Assembly (NCBI RefSeq): GCF_018860365.1
Contig: NZ_JAHKPO010000003.1
Coordinates: 62,001-126,000, forward strand
From: Arenibacter algicola
GTDB taxonomy: Bacteria > Bacteroidota > Bacteroidia > Flavobacteriales > Flavobacteriaceae
DNA: 64,000 nucleotides
Reading direction: 5' to 3'
Within the stretch, counting starts at the first letter, position 1; every line of letters begins with the position of its first letter. The notes below the pieces were generated by a model that worked only from the letters and a program-made list of their open reading frames with translations, did not search any database and was not told the origin of the DNA. The translations under genes were made by a program, and so were the position numbers. Positions 8,047 to 16,571 of the stretch are shown piece by piece.

Positions 8047-8265
8047 ATGACCTCATTAGGATTGTTTTTAACCAAGAAATCAGTAAATCGAGCTATGGTC
8101 TCAAGACGCACAGGTATTAGCCAAGCAAGGCTTTCCCAATTAAGTTCCAACAAATCTACCCAACTGCGGGTGGATGAACTTTATTTGATTGCTTTGGCAA
8201 TAGCTGTAGACCCTAGTGAATTATTAAACGAAGTGTGTAAGGGGCTTAAATTACCAAAAGAATAG
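8047..8265 (+). CDS. Xre-family helix-turn-helix regulator
   Basis: This 72-residue protein is essentially one Cro/C1-type HTH. The helix-turn-helix is at about residues 15-35 (MVSRRTGISQARLSQLSSN), followed by VDELYLIALAIAVDPSELL, which is the usual helix 4-5 of the fold. It has no sensor or dimerisation extension. It is divergent from the three small-protein genes across a region containing paired palindromes, so autoregulation and control of that operon are likely. Small Xre proteins of this size are common control genes of plasmids, phages and integrative elements. Confidence 0.85.
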   Translation: MTSLGLFLTKKSVNRAMVSRRTGISQARLSQLSSNKSTQLRVDELYLIALAIAVDPSELLNEVCKGLKLPKE

Positions 8266-8570
8266 TGGGCAAAGGTCGACGACTTTTAATAATATTTCAA
8301 TTGTTCATTTACAATAAACCGAAATCAGCAACATGCAGTAGCTGTATGCATAAATTTATAAATTGAATCTAGCTGTTGTAGATAATTCTTTAGAATACTC
8401 TATTTGCAACATGTTTGCTTATTCGACCCTTATAGGTAAACTAATTGGGGTATTTGGAAAGTTCAATTATGGGTGGGTTTAAATTATACCAAAGAAACCA
8501 CCCTACCTCGAAGTTGACAGCTGTATCAAAAAAAGATTTTTGACTTTAAAAACAAACAATCTGAATAATT
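8266..8570. promoter_or_regulatory. Intergenic region with second copy of the operator-like 14-mer
   Basis: TAATTCTTTAGAAT at 8383-8396 repeats exactly the sequence at 7926-7939 in the Xre divergent promoter. It lies about 175 bases upstream of the lipoprotein/hydrolase remnant, so the Xre regulator may once have controlled what followed. Nothing else is seen here, and there is no open frame of note. Confidence 0.4.
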
Positions 8571-9020
8571 ATGAAATCATGGTTACTTTTATTTTTTACA
8601 ACCCTTTTATTTGCTTGCAATACAACTCCTCCGAATAAAACCATCGATGGAGTTCTAGAAGTCCCAGATAACCGAAATAATTCCGATTCTCGAACCCTCA
8701 AATTAGTATATAAGGTCTTAAAGGCTAAAAAGGCCGATTAGTTAAAGGCTCCTTTTGCGGTTTCAGAGGGCGGCCCTGGAGGGGCAACCTTGATTCTTGA
8801 AGAATTCTGAAAAAATAACCAACTTAGAACAGATAGGGACATTGTACTAATGGACCAATGGGGAACGGGGGCATCAGGGGCAAATTGTATCGAAATGGGT
8901 GGCGCCATCTTTGCTGTTTTAAGACGAGACTTAGACGCTAAAAAAGAATCAAGGGCTTTAGACTCCATCTTTAAACAATGTAACGAGACAGTTAATCAAA
9001 AAGGAGTTAATCTGGCAGTG
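8571..9020 (+). pseudogene. Decayed lipoprotein alpha/beta hydrolase (peptidase S33-like), 5' part
   Basis: An ATG at 8571 opens with a lipoprotein signal peptide (LLFAC, Cys at residue 16) and reads in one frame, apart from TAG at 8739-8741 and TGA within 8808-8810, to about 9020. The translation follows secreted prolyl-aminopeptidase-like hydrolases: LKLVYKVLKAKKAD, then the oxyanion motif GGPGGATL, then DRDIVLMDQWGTGAS where the family has DQRGTG, then a Cys-containing segment and KGVNL. The nucleophile and all later parts are missing. It ends in frame inside the coupling-protein gene. The gene is inactive: two stops and loss of the catalytic half. Confidence 0.75.
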
Positions 9021-10469
9021 CTTACCCATTTTATTCCGTTGGTCCAGGGAATACTATATTTAGGATGTCCCTTGTTACTGATAAATACAGTTTTGTATGT
9101 TTTTCTTCATAAATCGGATATACTTGTCTCTTTTAATGATAAATATCAAGTCAGCTTTAAAACTACCAATGGAAATTTCATAATCAATAATATCAAACGG
9201 GGCGTTTCCATTATAGGATCTGCCGGAAGTGGTAAGACTGAAAGTGTGGTCTATGGCTTCTTACAACATTTTCAAAGAAATGGTTTCTGTGGGGTCATCC
9301 ATGATTATAAGAATTTTGAGATTACCGAAATGGCGTACCCGCTGTTTAAGGATTCCGATATCCCGTTCAAAGTAATCTCTTTTGATAATATCATCCATCG
9401 GGTGAATCCCATAGCACCCCGATATTTGGAGAATCCGGAAAGTGTAAACGAGGTTTCCAGGGTATTAATAGAAAACCTATTGGAACAGAAAGATTCCGTT
9501 TCGATTGGTGCTACCAAGTTTTTCCACGATGCCGCGGAAGGCTTGATAGGTGGATTGATTTGGAGACTCAAATCTTCGTATCCCGAATATTGCACTTTGC
9601 CACACGTCATCGCCATATACCATTACCTGGATACTGAGAGCCTTATTACATTTTTGGAGTCCAATATAATCTCAAAAGGAATGGCCGACGCCTTTATTAG
9701 CGGGATGGATTCGGACAGGCAGACTGCAGGGGTGAAAGGTACCTTAAGCAATGCATTAAAAAGGATAAGTACCCCACGAATATTTATGGCCCTGTCCGCG
9801 GATGAAGTGCCGCTCAATATCAACCACAAGGATAATCCTGGCGTTATTTCCGTGGTGAACAATCCTAGGTTTGAAACCTCGTATTCACCAATAATTGCCA
9901 CTATTATCCACACCATAACCAAACAGATGAGTGTTAGACATTCTAAACCTTCTTTTTTATTAATGGAAGAAGCCCCTACCATTAAACTTTTGAACATGCA
10001 CCGGATTCCCGCAACTCTTCGGAGTTATGACATAACAACAATCTATGTTATGCAGGACAAGATTCAAAATGATATGATGTACGGTGATAAGGCGAGCAGG
10101 GCCATTTTGAGCAATCTTTCCTATCAGTTTTTTGGCAAGGTCAATGACCCGGACACTGCAAAATATTATGAACGGTTTTTTGTGATTATCAAAGACCCGA
10201 CCAAGAGTGTTAGCCGAGGCCATAGTCTCGATTTTGATACCCGAGTAACCACAGGAGAAAAGGAAATTCCAAAAATTAGAGCGGATGTGTTTTTTCGATT
10301 AGAACAAGGCGAATTTATCACCTATGCAGATGGAAAGGATAAGAAGGTGCACTTTAAACTACAGGACATTCAACGGGGGCTTCCTAAACCTTCTAAAGAA
10401 TTTTCTAAGTCTGATCTAGAAACTAATTTCGAGAGAATTTATAGAGAAGCCAGGTCTATATTTGAGTAA
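8850..10469 (+). CDS. TraG/VirD4-like conjugative coupling ATPase, N-terminally truncated and fused to hydrolase remnant
   Basis: From about residue 57 onward this 539-residue frame is a type IV secretion coupling protein. One hydrophobic helix (residues 61-86) is followed by Walker A GSAGSGKTES (residues 123-132), Walker B-like SFLLMEEAP (about residue 370) and the TraM-recognition type C-terminal region. Such ATPases deliver the relaxosome to the conjugation pore. Residues 1-56 instead belong to the decayed hydrolase upstream, in the same frame. The natural N terminus, normally with two membrane helices, has been lost; a GTG at 9018 could serve as start. No relaxase or other transfer gene is in the window. 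It is probably a nonfunctional or orphan remnant. Confidence 0.8.
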   Translation: MDQWGTGASGANCIEMGGAIFAVLRRDLDAKKESRALDSIFKQCNETVNQKGVNLAVLTHFIPLVQGILYLGCPLLLINTVLYVFLHKSDILVSFNDKYQVSFKTTNGNFIINNIKRGVSIIGSAGSGKTESVVYGFLQHFQRNGFCGVIHDYKNFEITEMAYPLFKDSDIPFKVISFDNIIHRVNPIAPRYLENPESVNEVSRVLIENLLEQKDSVSIGATKFFHDAAEGLIGGLIWRLKSSYPEYCTLPHVIAIYHYLDTESLITFLESNIISKGMADAFISGMDSDRQTAGVKGTLSNALKRISTPRIFMALSADEVPLNINHKDNPGVISVVNNPRFETSYSPIIATIIHTITKQMSVRHSKPSFLLMEEAPTIKLLNMHRIPATLRSYDITTIYVMQDKIQNDMMYGDKASRAILSNLSYQFFGKVNDPDTAKYYERFFVIIKDPTKSVSRGHSLDFDTRVTTGEKEIPKIRADVFFRLEQGEFITYADGKDKKVHFKLQDIQRGLPKPSKEFSKSDLETNFERIYREARSIFE

Positions 10470-10814
10470 AATTTTCTGATAAAATTATAGGAGGGGTATT
10501 AATTGAGTGGTTACACTAAAACCAAATTTAATTCAGTAAAAGGTGAATTAACCATACTTGGTAAGTATAACTAAACAACCTATAGTTAACTTAAAGGTTG
10601 TAGTTTTTCTTATAGCCATAAAGTATTATTAAACGGGGGGTTAGACATTATAGGTAACCAAATCAATTGCAGCAAAAAATAAGCAGGCTAATTAAAGTGT
10701 CGTTTTACTGTGCACCAAATTCTCATTAAGGTATAGTTGTAAGCACCCTTTTGTAAATTTGTTTTTTCAGCTATTCTATTCCAAGAATTCATTAAAATAA
10801 TTATTCTTTACTGT
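10470..10814. other. Intergenic stretch without recognised features
   Basis: About 345 bases lie between the 3' end of the coupling-protein gene and the 3' end of the AraC-type gene, which converge. I see no open frame, no clear hairpin with T-run and no RNA gene. It may mark the right end of the accessory region. Confidence 0.5.
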
Positions 10815-11636
10815 TTATTTTTTTTCTGATATCTCGTTAAACCTTTTTTGAAGTAAATTGCTAGGCGGAACTCCGTAATACTTTGAAAACTCACGTGAGA
10901 ATTCATGTATTCGGGGATATCCTAAGTATTCCGATACTTGAGTAACATTTAAATGAGCAAAGTTTAAAAGGCTCTTCGCTTCCTCCATTCTAATGGTTTG
11001 GATGCGATTTATTGGAGTATTTCCAGTCGCTTTATGACAGGAGCGAATTACAGTTGATCGACTATATCCCGAAATTCTAAGAAGATCATTAAGAGAGGGT
11101 CTGAATATTTTATCTTTGCGAATTCGCCTTTCAATGGACCACCAAAGTTCTTCTTCTAAAGGTCTTTTATAGGAATCAAAGTAAATTCCGTCTATATTAT
11201 TCAAAATGCTTAATAGTAAGGCATATACGTTGTAATGTGTAGACATTATGTCCTGGGTAGAAAATTCTTCATGCAGTTTCTGAAACAAACTCTGTAAATT
11301 TTTATCGGCGGCGAACACCCGCATTTCAAATGGTAATGGAAGGACTTTTGGTGCTTGAAAGCTAATTGAGTAAAAATTTACTTCATGTTTATTGCCTATG
11401 GTTTCCACCTCTTCCGATCCATAATAATAGACTATATCTCCTTCTTTTACATTATATTCTCTGCTATTTATCTTTACAACATAGGAACCTTTTGTGACAA
11501 GGTGTAGTAGATGACCTGAAAGGGAATAACACATAAATCTGAAATACGAAGGTCTTTTAAATTCCCAAATGCCGGTAATGCTTTCAATCGGACACGAAAT
11601 ATTAGTTGTTTCAAAATCATATTGATTATTATTCAT
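10815..11636 (-). CDS. AraC-family transcriptional regulator
   Basis: The 273-residue protein has an N-terminal cupin-like sensor domain (about residues 20-130, with VKEGDIVYYYG typical of the AraC beta-barrel). Two C-terminal helix-turn-helix motifs follow: LNDLLRISGYSRSTVIRSCH near residue 182 and VTQVSEYLGYPRIHEFSREF near residue 232, ending with the usual YYGVPPSNL. It is divergent from the first GH89 gene across 332 bases, so it is the natural candidate activator for the GH89-SusCD locus, responding to a sugar. The effector is not deducible. Confidence 0.9.
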   Translation of the reverse strand: MNNNQYDFETTNISCPIESITGIWEFKRPSYFRFMCYSLSGHLLHLVTKGSYVVKINSREYNVKEGDIVYYYGSEEVETIGNKHEVNFYSISFQAPKVLPLPFEMRVFAADKNLQSLFQKLHEEFSTQDIMSTHYNVYALLLSILNNIDGIYFDSYKRPLEEELWWSIERRIRKDKIFRPSLNDLLRISGYSRSTVIRSCHKATGNTPINRIQTIRMEEAKSLLNFAHLNVTQVSEYLGYPRIHEFSREFSKYYGVPPSNLLQKRFNEISEKK

Positions 11637-11968
11637 AGATATTCAAAATTATACTGGTATTTGATATTATTTGCGAAATAATTGAAATTTTATGCTAAAA
11701 TAATGATTTGTATTTTTTTTTGTTTTGTTTAATGAATTTTAGGTGCTCATTATTTCGGTCGTTTCTACGATGATAGGACCTAAATGTCAAAATTACTTAA
11801 TACTAGTTTCTTGGAAAGAAGGAATGATCTTAATTTTAAGTTGTGAGAATGCGAAATGAATCTCTGAAAAATACTTTACAAAGTGTTGCGGAGATGAGCA
11901 TTTAGTCTCTTAACATATTTTTAATAAATCGTTAATAACTGTTAATAAAATTCATAAATGATATTCAT
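11637..11968. promoter_or_regulatory. Divergent regulatory region between araC-type gene and GH89 operon
   Basis: TGCGAAAT occurs at 11672-11679 and again at 11850-11857 as a direct repeat. CGAAATAAT (11674-11682) also has its exact reverse complement ATTATTTCG at 11749-11757. Repeated half-sites spread over about 180 bases are what an AraC-type dimer would use for looping or activation. No clear TAnnTTTG promoter was found for the GH89 gene. The binding role is inference. Confidence 0.35.
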
Positions 11969-14194
11969 ATGATAACGTACAAAAATTTGAGACTTATTGC
12001 CCTTGCGTCGATATTAATTACGGCAGCAACATCAATTTCTTGTAATGAACATATTGCCAAAATTCCAGAAACTATTGTTTCACCCGCGGTGAAATCGGCA
12101 AGGGACCTAGCCGGTCGGATTGTACCCGATCAAGCAGATAATTTTATCTTCGAAGAAATCGCTAAGAAGGACGGCGAGGATGTTTTCGAGCTCGAGACTT
12201 CGGGGGACAAGATTGTCGTTAGAGGAAATAATGGTGTTTCAATGGCTATGGGCCTTAATTGGTACCTAAAGGAATTTTGCAATGTTAACGTGTCCTTACG
12301 AGGTAACAATCTAAATCTTCCGGAAAAGTTACCGATTGTTGAGGGGGTGTTGAGAAAAACGAGCTGGGCCGAGCACAGGTACTTTCTTAATTATTGTGCT
12401 TTTGGGTATTCTATGCCGTGGTGGGATTGGTCACAGTGGGAACGTTTGATCGACTTCATGGCCCTCAATGGTGTCAATGCTCCGCTCGCGATAACGGGGC
12501 AGGAAGCTACCTGGCAGGCAGTGTGTAAAAGATTGGGGATGGACGATGATCAGATTTCCGACTTCTTGGCTGGACCACCATATCTTCCCTTCGGTTGGAT
12601 GGGCTGTCTCGACGGATGGGGAGGGCCATTGCCCCAAAGCTGGATCAGTAGTCATGAAGTACTTGGGAAAAAGATATTGGAACGTGAGAGATCACTCGGA
12701 ATGGTACCTATCCAGCAGGGTTTTACGGGACATGTCCCCCCAACATTATCGAAAGAGTACCCCGATGCCAAGATTAACACAATAAAATGGACTGAATTTA
12801 CCTCTGATGTGTTGGATCCTCTGGATCCACTTTTCCAACAAATATCGGACATTTTCATAGAAGAACAGACACATATTTTTGGGACGGACCATATGTATGC
12901 GGCCGATCCTTTCATTGAGATGCAGCCACCAAGTGGGGACCTTGATTATCTGGGAAACCTGAGCAAAGCCATTTATAAAGGCATGAGCAAGAGCGACCCG
13001 GAAGCAGTATGGGTCTTCCAGACATGGTGCTTTTCCCACAGACGAGACTTCTGGACTCAGCCCCGAATAAAAGCCTTTCTGGACGGCGCTCCGAATGACA
13101 AAATGATCTGCTTGGACCTGTATACGGAGAACAAGCCGATGTGGAACCGAACAGAATCATTTTATGGCAAGCCCTGGCTATGGTGCAACATACAGAACTT
13201 TGGCGATAAAGTGTTCCTGGGAGGAGGACTTAACAAGATTAGTGATGGAATTGTTGAGGTCAGACAGAACCCCGCTAATGTAAATCTGAAGGGATTGGGC
13301 TTTGTAAACGAGGGATTGGGATACAATCCTATTGTACAGGATCTTATGTTCGAAATGGCGTGGAGCGAAGAGGGGATTGACCTTAAGGATTGGGTTGGCA
13401 GGTATGCCGAATATAGGTACGGCGGTCCGAACTTAGATATCGCACGTGCCTGGAACACCCTTAAAGAAACGGTTTATAGCGCCCCTATGGATGGTTATGC
13501 ATCATTATCTATGATTACAAATATGCCAACATTAAAAAAGGCCCAAAATGTAATGCCTTATAGTAATAAAAGATTAGCGAGTGCCTGGGAAGATCTCCTA
13601 AAGGCCTCTGACGAATTTGGCGATGTGGATACCTACAAGTATGATGTCGTGAACATTGCGAGACAAGTGTTGTCGAACCATGCTGCCGTACTCCATGGCG
13701 AGATGGCGAGTGCGTACGACGAAGGGAACCTAAAGGACTTTGAGGCAACATCGCAGGATTTCATCCAATTGGCTTTGGACTTGGACGAACTATTGGGTAC
13801 TCGAGAGGAATTTTTACTTGGAAAGAACCTCGAGGACGCAAAGCGCTGGGGGGTGACCCCAGAGGAAAAAAGTACTCTTGAATGGAACGCCAGAAGGATG
13901 ATAACACTTTGGGGGCCGACCACACGACTAAACGATTATGCACTTAAAGAATGGTCGGGACTTATTTCCAGTTATTATAAAGTTCGTTGGAAAAAATTTA
14001 TTGATGAAATCCAAAAGGAGCTCCAAAACGGTAAATCGTATAACGAATCCGAATTCAAGAATAATCTTATAGAGTGGATGGATGATTGGTCGGACGCCAA
14101 GGATATATATCCCCATGAACCTAAGGGAGAGAGCGTAGCAATCGCTAAGAAACTTTGGGCCAAATATGGACAGATAATACTCACTACTAATTAA
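11969..14194 (+). CDS. GH89 alpha-N-acetylglucosaminidase lipoprotein (copy 1)
   Basis: The 741-residue protein is a homologue of NAGLU, which removes terminal alpha-linked GlcNAc by a retaining mechanism. Residues 1-26 form a lipoprotein signal peptide (Cys26 in SISC-NEH). A NAGLU N-terminal domain spans about 45-110, a TIM barrel about 125-460, and an alpha-helical C-terminal domain follows. Both catalytic glutamates are visible: Glu317 in AADPFIEMQPPSG and Glu448 in GFVNEGLGYNP. The SWAEHRYFLNY and LPFGWMGCLDGWGGPLP signatures are also present. It opens a plus-strand operon and is followed by a close paralogue. Likely substrates are alpha-GlcNAc-capped glycans such as heparan fragments or mucin-type O-glycans. 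Confidence 0.95.
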   Translation: MITYKNLRLIALASILITAATSISCNEHIAKIPETIVSPAVKSARDLAGRIVPDQADNFIFEEIAKKDGEDVFELETSGDKIVVRGNNGVSMAMGLNWYLKEFCNVNVSLRGNNLNLPEKLPIVEGVLRKTSWAEHRYFLNYCAFGYSMPWWDWSQWERLIDFMALNGVNAPLAITGQEATWQAVCKRLGMDDDQISDFLAGPPYLPFGWMGCLDGWGGPLPQSWISSHEVLGKKILERERSLGMVPIQQGFTGHVPPTLSKEYPDAKINTIKWTEFTSDVLDPLDPLFQQISDIFIEEQTHIFGTDHMYAADPFIEMQPPSGDLDYLGNLSKAIYKGMSKSDPEAVWVFQTWCFSHRRDFWTQPRIKAFLDGAPNDKMICLDLYTENKPMWNRTESFYGKPWLWCNIQNFGDKVFLGGGLNKISDGIVEVRQNPANVNLKGLGFVNEGLGYNPIVQDLMFEMAWSEEGIDLKDWVGRYAEYRYGGPNLDIARAWNTLKETVYSAPMDGYASLSMITNMPTLKKAQNVMPYSNKRLASAWEDLLKASDEFGDVDTYKYDVVNIARQVLSNHAAVLHGEMASAYDEGNLKDFEATSQDFIQLALDLDELLGTREEFLLGKNLEDAKRWGVTPEEKSTLEWNARRMITLWGPTTRLNDYALKEWSGLISSYYKVRWKKFIDEIQKELQNGKSYNESEFKNNLIEWMDDWSDAKDIYPHEPKGESVAIAKKLWAKYGQIILTTN

Positions 14195-14330
14195 TATGAA
14201 GAAAATTAAAGCATCACCCATTTCGACTTTTTTGAATCAAAGTGCGAAGATAAAAGTGCAAGCTTTTAAGCTTGTTTTTGATTAAATCGGAAACAACCGT
14301 ATGTGTGATGCGTATGTAAATTATATTTAT

Positions 14331-16571
14331 ATGAAAACGAATAAAAGGTCGAGCCACATGGCCCTGGCATTGTTATTAATTGTGGGTGCAATCTTGATGT
14401 CGTGCATAGATCGTATCTCTGGAACTCCGGAGGCAGAGGCTTCGTCTGCGGTGAACTCTGCAAGGGACCTAGCAGGACGGATAGTTCCCGAGCGAGCCGA
14501 TAATTTTATCTTCGAGGGGATCGCCATGGACAATGGCGAGGATGTTTTCGAGCTCGAGTCTTCCGGAGATAAAATTGTCGTTAGAGGGAATAATGGTGTT
14601 TCAATGGCGATGGGCCTCAATTGGTACCTAAAGGAATATTGCAAGCGTAGCGTATCCCTACGAGGCAATAATCTAAATCTCCCTGAGGAACTGCCCAAGA
14701 TTGAAGGAAAGTTCCGAAAAACAAGCTGGGCCAAGCATAGGTACTTTCTTAACTATTGTGCCTTCGGGTATTCTTTGCCGTGGTGGGATTGGCCACAGTG
14801 GGAACGCTTGATCGACTTCATGGCGCTCAATGGAATCAATGCTCCACTTTCCGTTACAGGGCAGGAGGCCACTTGGCAGGCTGTATGTAAACGATTGGGA
14901 TTGAATGATGAACAGATCGGTAAGTTCCTAGCAGGACCCCCATACCTTCCGTTCGGGTGGATGGGCTGTCTTGACGGATGGGGAGGCCCATTGTCACAAA
15001 ACTGGATAGATGATCATGCACTTCTTCAAAAGAAAATATTGGAACGTGAACGGGCTTTCGGAATGACACCTATACAACAAGGTTTTACCGGGCATGTGCC
15101 GACGATGCTAAAAGAGAAGTACCCCGATGCGAAAATGCATTCGGTAAAATGGAGCGAATGGAACACGACCCTGCTAGATCCGCTAGATCCGCTCTTCGAA
15201 GAAATGTCCGCTCTCTTTATGGAAGAACAGAAAAAACTTTACGGCACCGATCATATGTACGCCGCCGATCCCTTTATCGAGATGTTGCCTCCTAGTGGAG
15301 AACTCGACTACCTGGATAACTTGGGAAAGGCCATTTACAACGGTATGGCTAAAAGCGATCCAGAGGCTGTATGGGTGTTCCAAACATGGGCATTTTGGTT
15401 CCAAAATAGTTTTTGGACCCAACCTAGGATAAAGGCATTTTTGGATGCCGTACCAAACGAAGGGATGATATGCCTAGACCTAGCCTGCGAAGAACAACCA
15501 ATGTGGAACCTTTCCGAGTCCTTCCATGGCAAGTCTTGGTTGTGGTGTAACATACAGAACTTTGGGGACAGGGTATTTCTTGGCGGGGGACTGGATAAAA
15601 TCAATAGTGGAATAATGGAGGTAAGGCAAGATCCTGCCAAGGGAAACTTAGTAGGGTTGGGCTTCGTCAATGAGGGATTGGGATATAACCCTATTATACA
15701 GGATCTTATGTTCGAGATGGCATGGCGGGATGAAGCTGTGGATCTTGGATCGTGGGTCGATCGTTATGCCGGATATCGATATGGTCAACCCAATTTTGAT
15801 GCTGAAATGGCTTGGAGTATCCTTAAGGAAACAGTCTATGCAATACCTAAAGAGAATCATTCTTACCCTTACTCTATTTTGACCGTTTCCCCGACATTGG
15901 AGCCTCCCAAGCTCAATTTTACTTATAGCAACACTCGTTTGTCCAAAGCTTGGGAAAGCCTTCTCAATGCGTCGGATATACTGGGAGAGTTAGATACCTA
16001 TAGGTTCGATCTTGTAAACGTTGCTCGGCAAGTGTTGTCGAATTACGCTTCAGTACTCCAAAGCGAAATGGCCAAGGCTTACGATGAGAAAAATATAGAG
16101 ACCTTTGGTGCGGTGTCCAGCGACTTTCTTCAGCTTTTGATGGATATGGACGAACTGCTTGCCACTCGTGAAGAACTGTTATTGGGTAAGAACCTCCATG
16201 ATGCAAAACGTTGGGGAAATACCGCTGAAGAAAAGGCGGTTTTTGAATGGAACGCTAAAAGGGTGGTCACACTTTGGGGAACCAATAATTTAAATGACTA
16301 TGCACGCAAGGAGTGGTCAGGGCTTATTTCCGGTTATTACCAGGTCCGTTGGAAAAAATTTATTGATGAAATCCAAAAAGATCTCCAAGGCGGCAAACCT
16401 TATAACGAAACCGAATTTAGGAAGGAGCTTATGGTATGGATGGATAATTGGTCCAATGCAGGAGACATATACCCCCATGAGCCTCAGGGAGAGAGCGTAG
16501 TCATTGCTAAGAAACTTTGGGCCAAATATGGACAGAAAAAACTCGATACAAATTCATATGAAAAAAACTAA
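14331..16571 (+). CDS. GH89 alpha-N-acetylglucosaminidase lipoprotein (copy 2)
   Basis: I chose the ATG at 14331 because it directly precedes the lipoprotein signal MKTNKRSSHMALALLL, with the lipobox ending at Cys25 (ILMSC). The ATG at 14301 would add ten residues in front of the signal. The 746-residue product is collinear with copy 1 throughout, with Glu317 (PFIEMLPPSG) and Glu448 (GFVNEGLGYNP) at the same positions. Long stretches of near-identical DNA indicate a fairly recent duplication. The copies differ most in the region near residues 350-390 and in the loop after residue 500, which could alter specificity. Its end overlaps the start of the ROK-SIS gene by 14 bases. Confidence 0.95.
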   Translation: MKTNKRSSHMALALLLIVGAILMSCIDRISGTPEAEASSAVNSARDLAGRIVPERADNFIFEGIAMDNGEDVFELESSGDKIVVRGNNGVSMAMGLNWYLKEYCKRSVSLRGNNLNLPEELPKIEGKFRKTSWAKHRYFLNYCAFGYSLPWWDWPQWERLIDFMALNGINAPLSVTGQEATWQAVCKRLGLNDEQIGKFLAGPPYLPFGWMGCLDGWGGPLSQNWIDDHALLQKKILERERAFGMTPIQQGFTGHVPTMLKEKYPDAKMHSVKWSEWNTTLLDPLDPLFEEMSALFMEEQKKLYGTDHMYAADPFIEMLPPSGELDYLDNLGKAIYNGMAKSDPEAVWVFQTWAFWFQNSFWTQPRIKAFLDAVPNEGMICLDLACEEQPMWNLSESFHGKSWLWCNIQNFGDRVFLGGGLDKINSGIMEVRQDPAKGNLVGLGFVNEGLGYNPIIQDLMFEMAWRDEAVDLGSWVDRYAGYRYGQPNFDAEMAWSILKETVYAIPKENHSYPYSILTVSPTLEPPKLNFTYSNTRLSKAWESLLNASDILGELDTYRFDLVNVARQVLSNYASVLQSEMAKAYDEKNIETFGAVSSDFLQLLMDMDELLATREELLLGKNLHDAKRWGNTAEEKAVFEWNAKRVVTLWGTNNLNDYARKEWSGLISGYYQVRWKKFIDEIQKDLQGGKPYNETEFRKELMVWMDNWSNAGDIYPHEPQGESVVIAKKLWAKYGQKKLDTNSYEKN

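Noticed and set aside
12431..16206. Many antisense and shifted frames within the two GH89 genes
   Set aside because: They mirror the coding sequence of strongly conserved enzymes and show no independent signal or homology.
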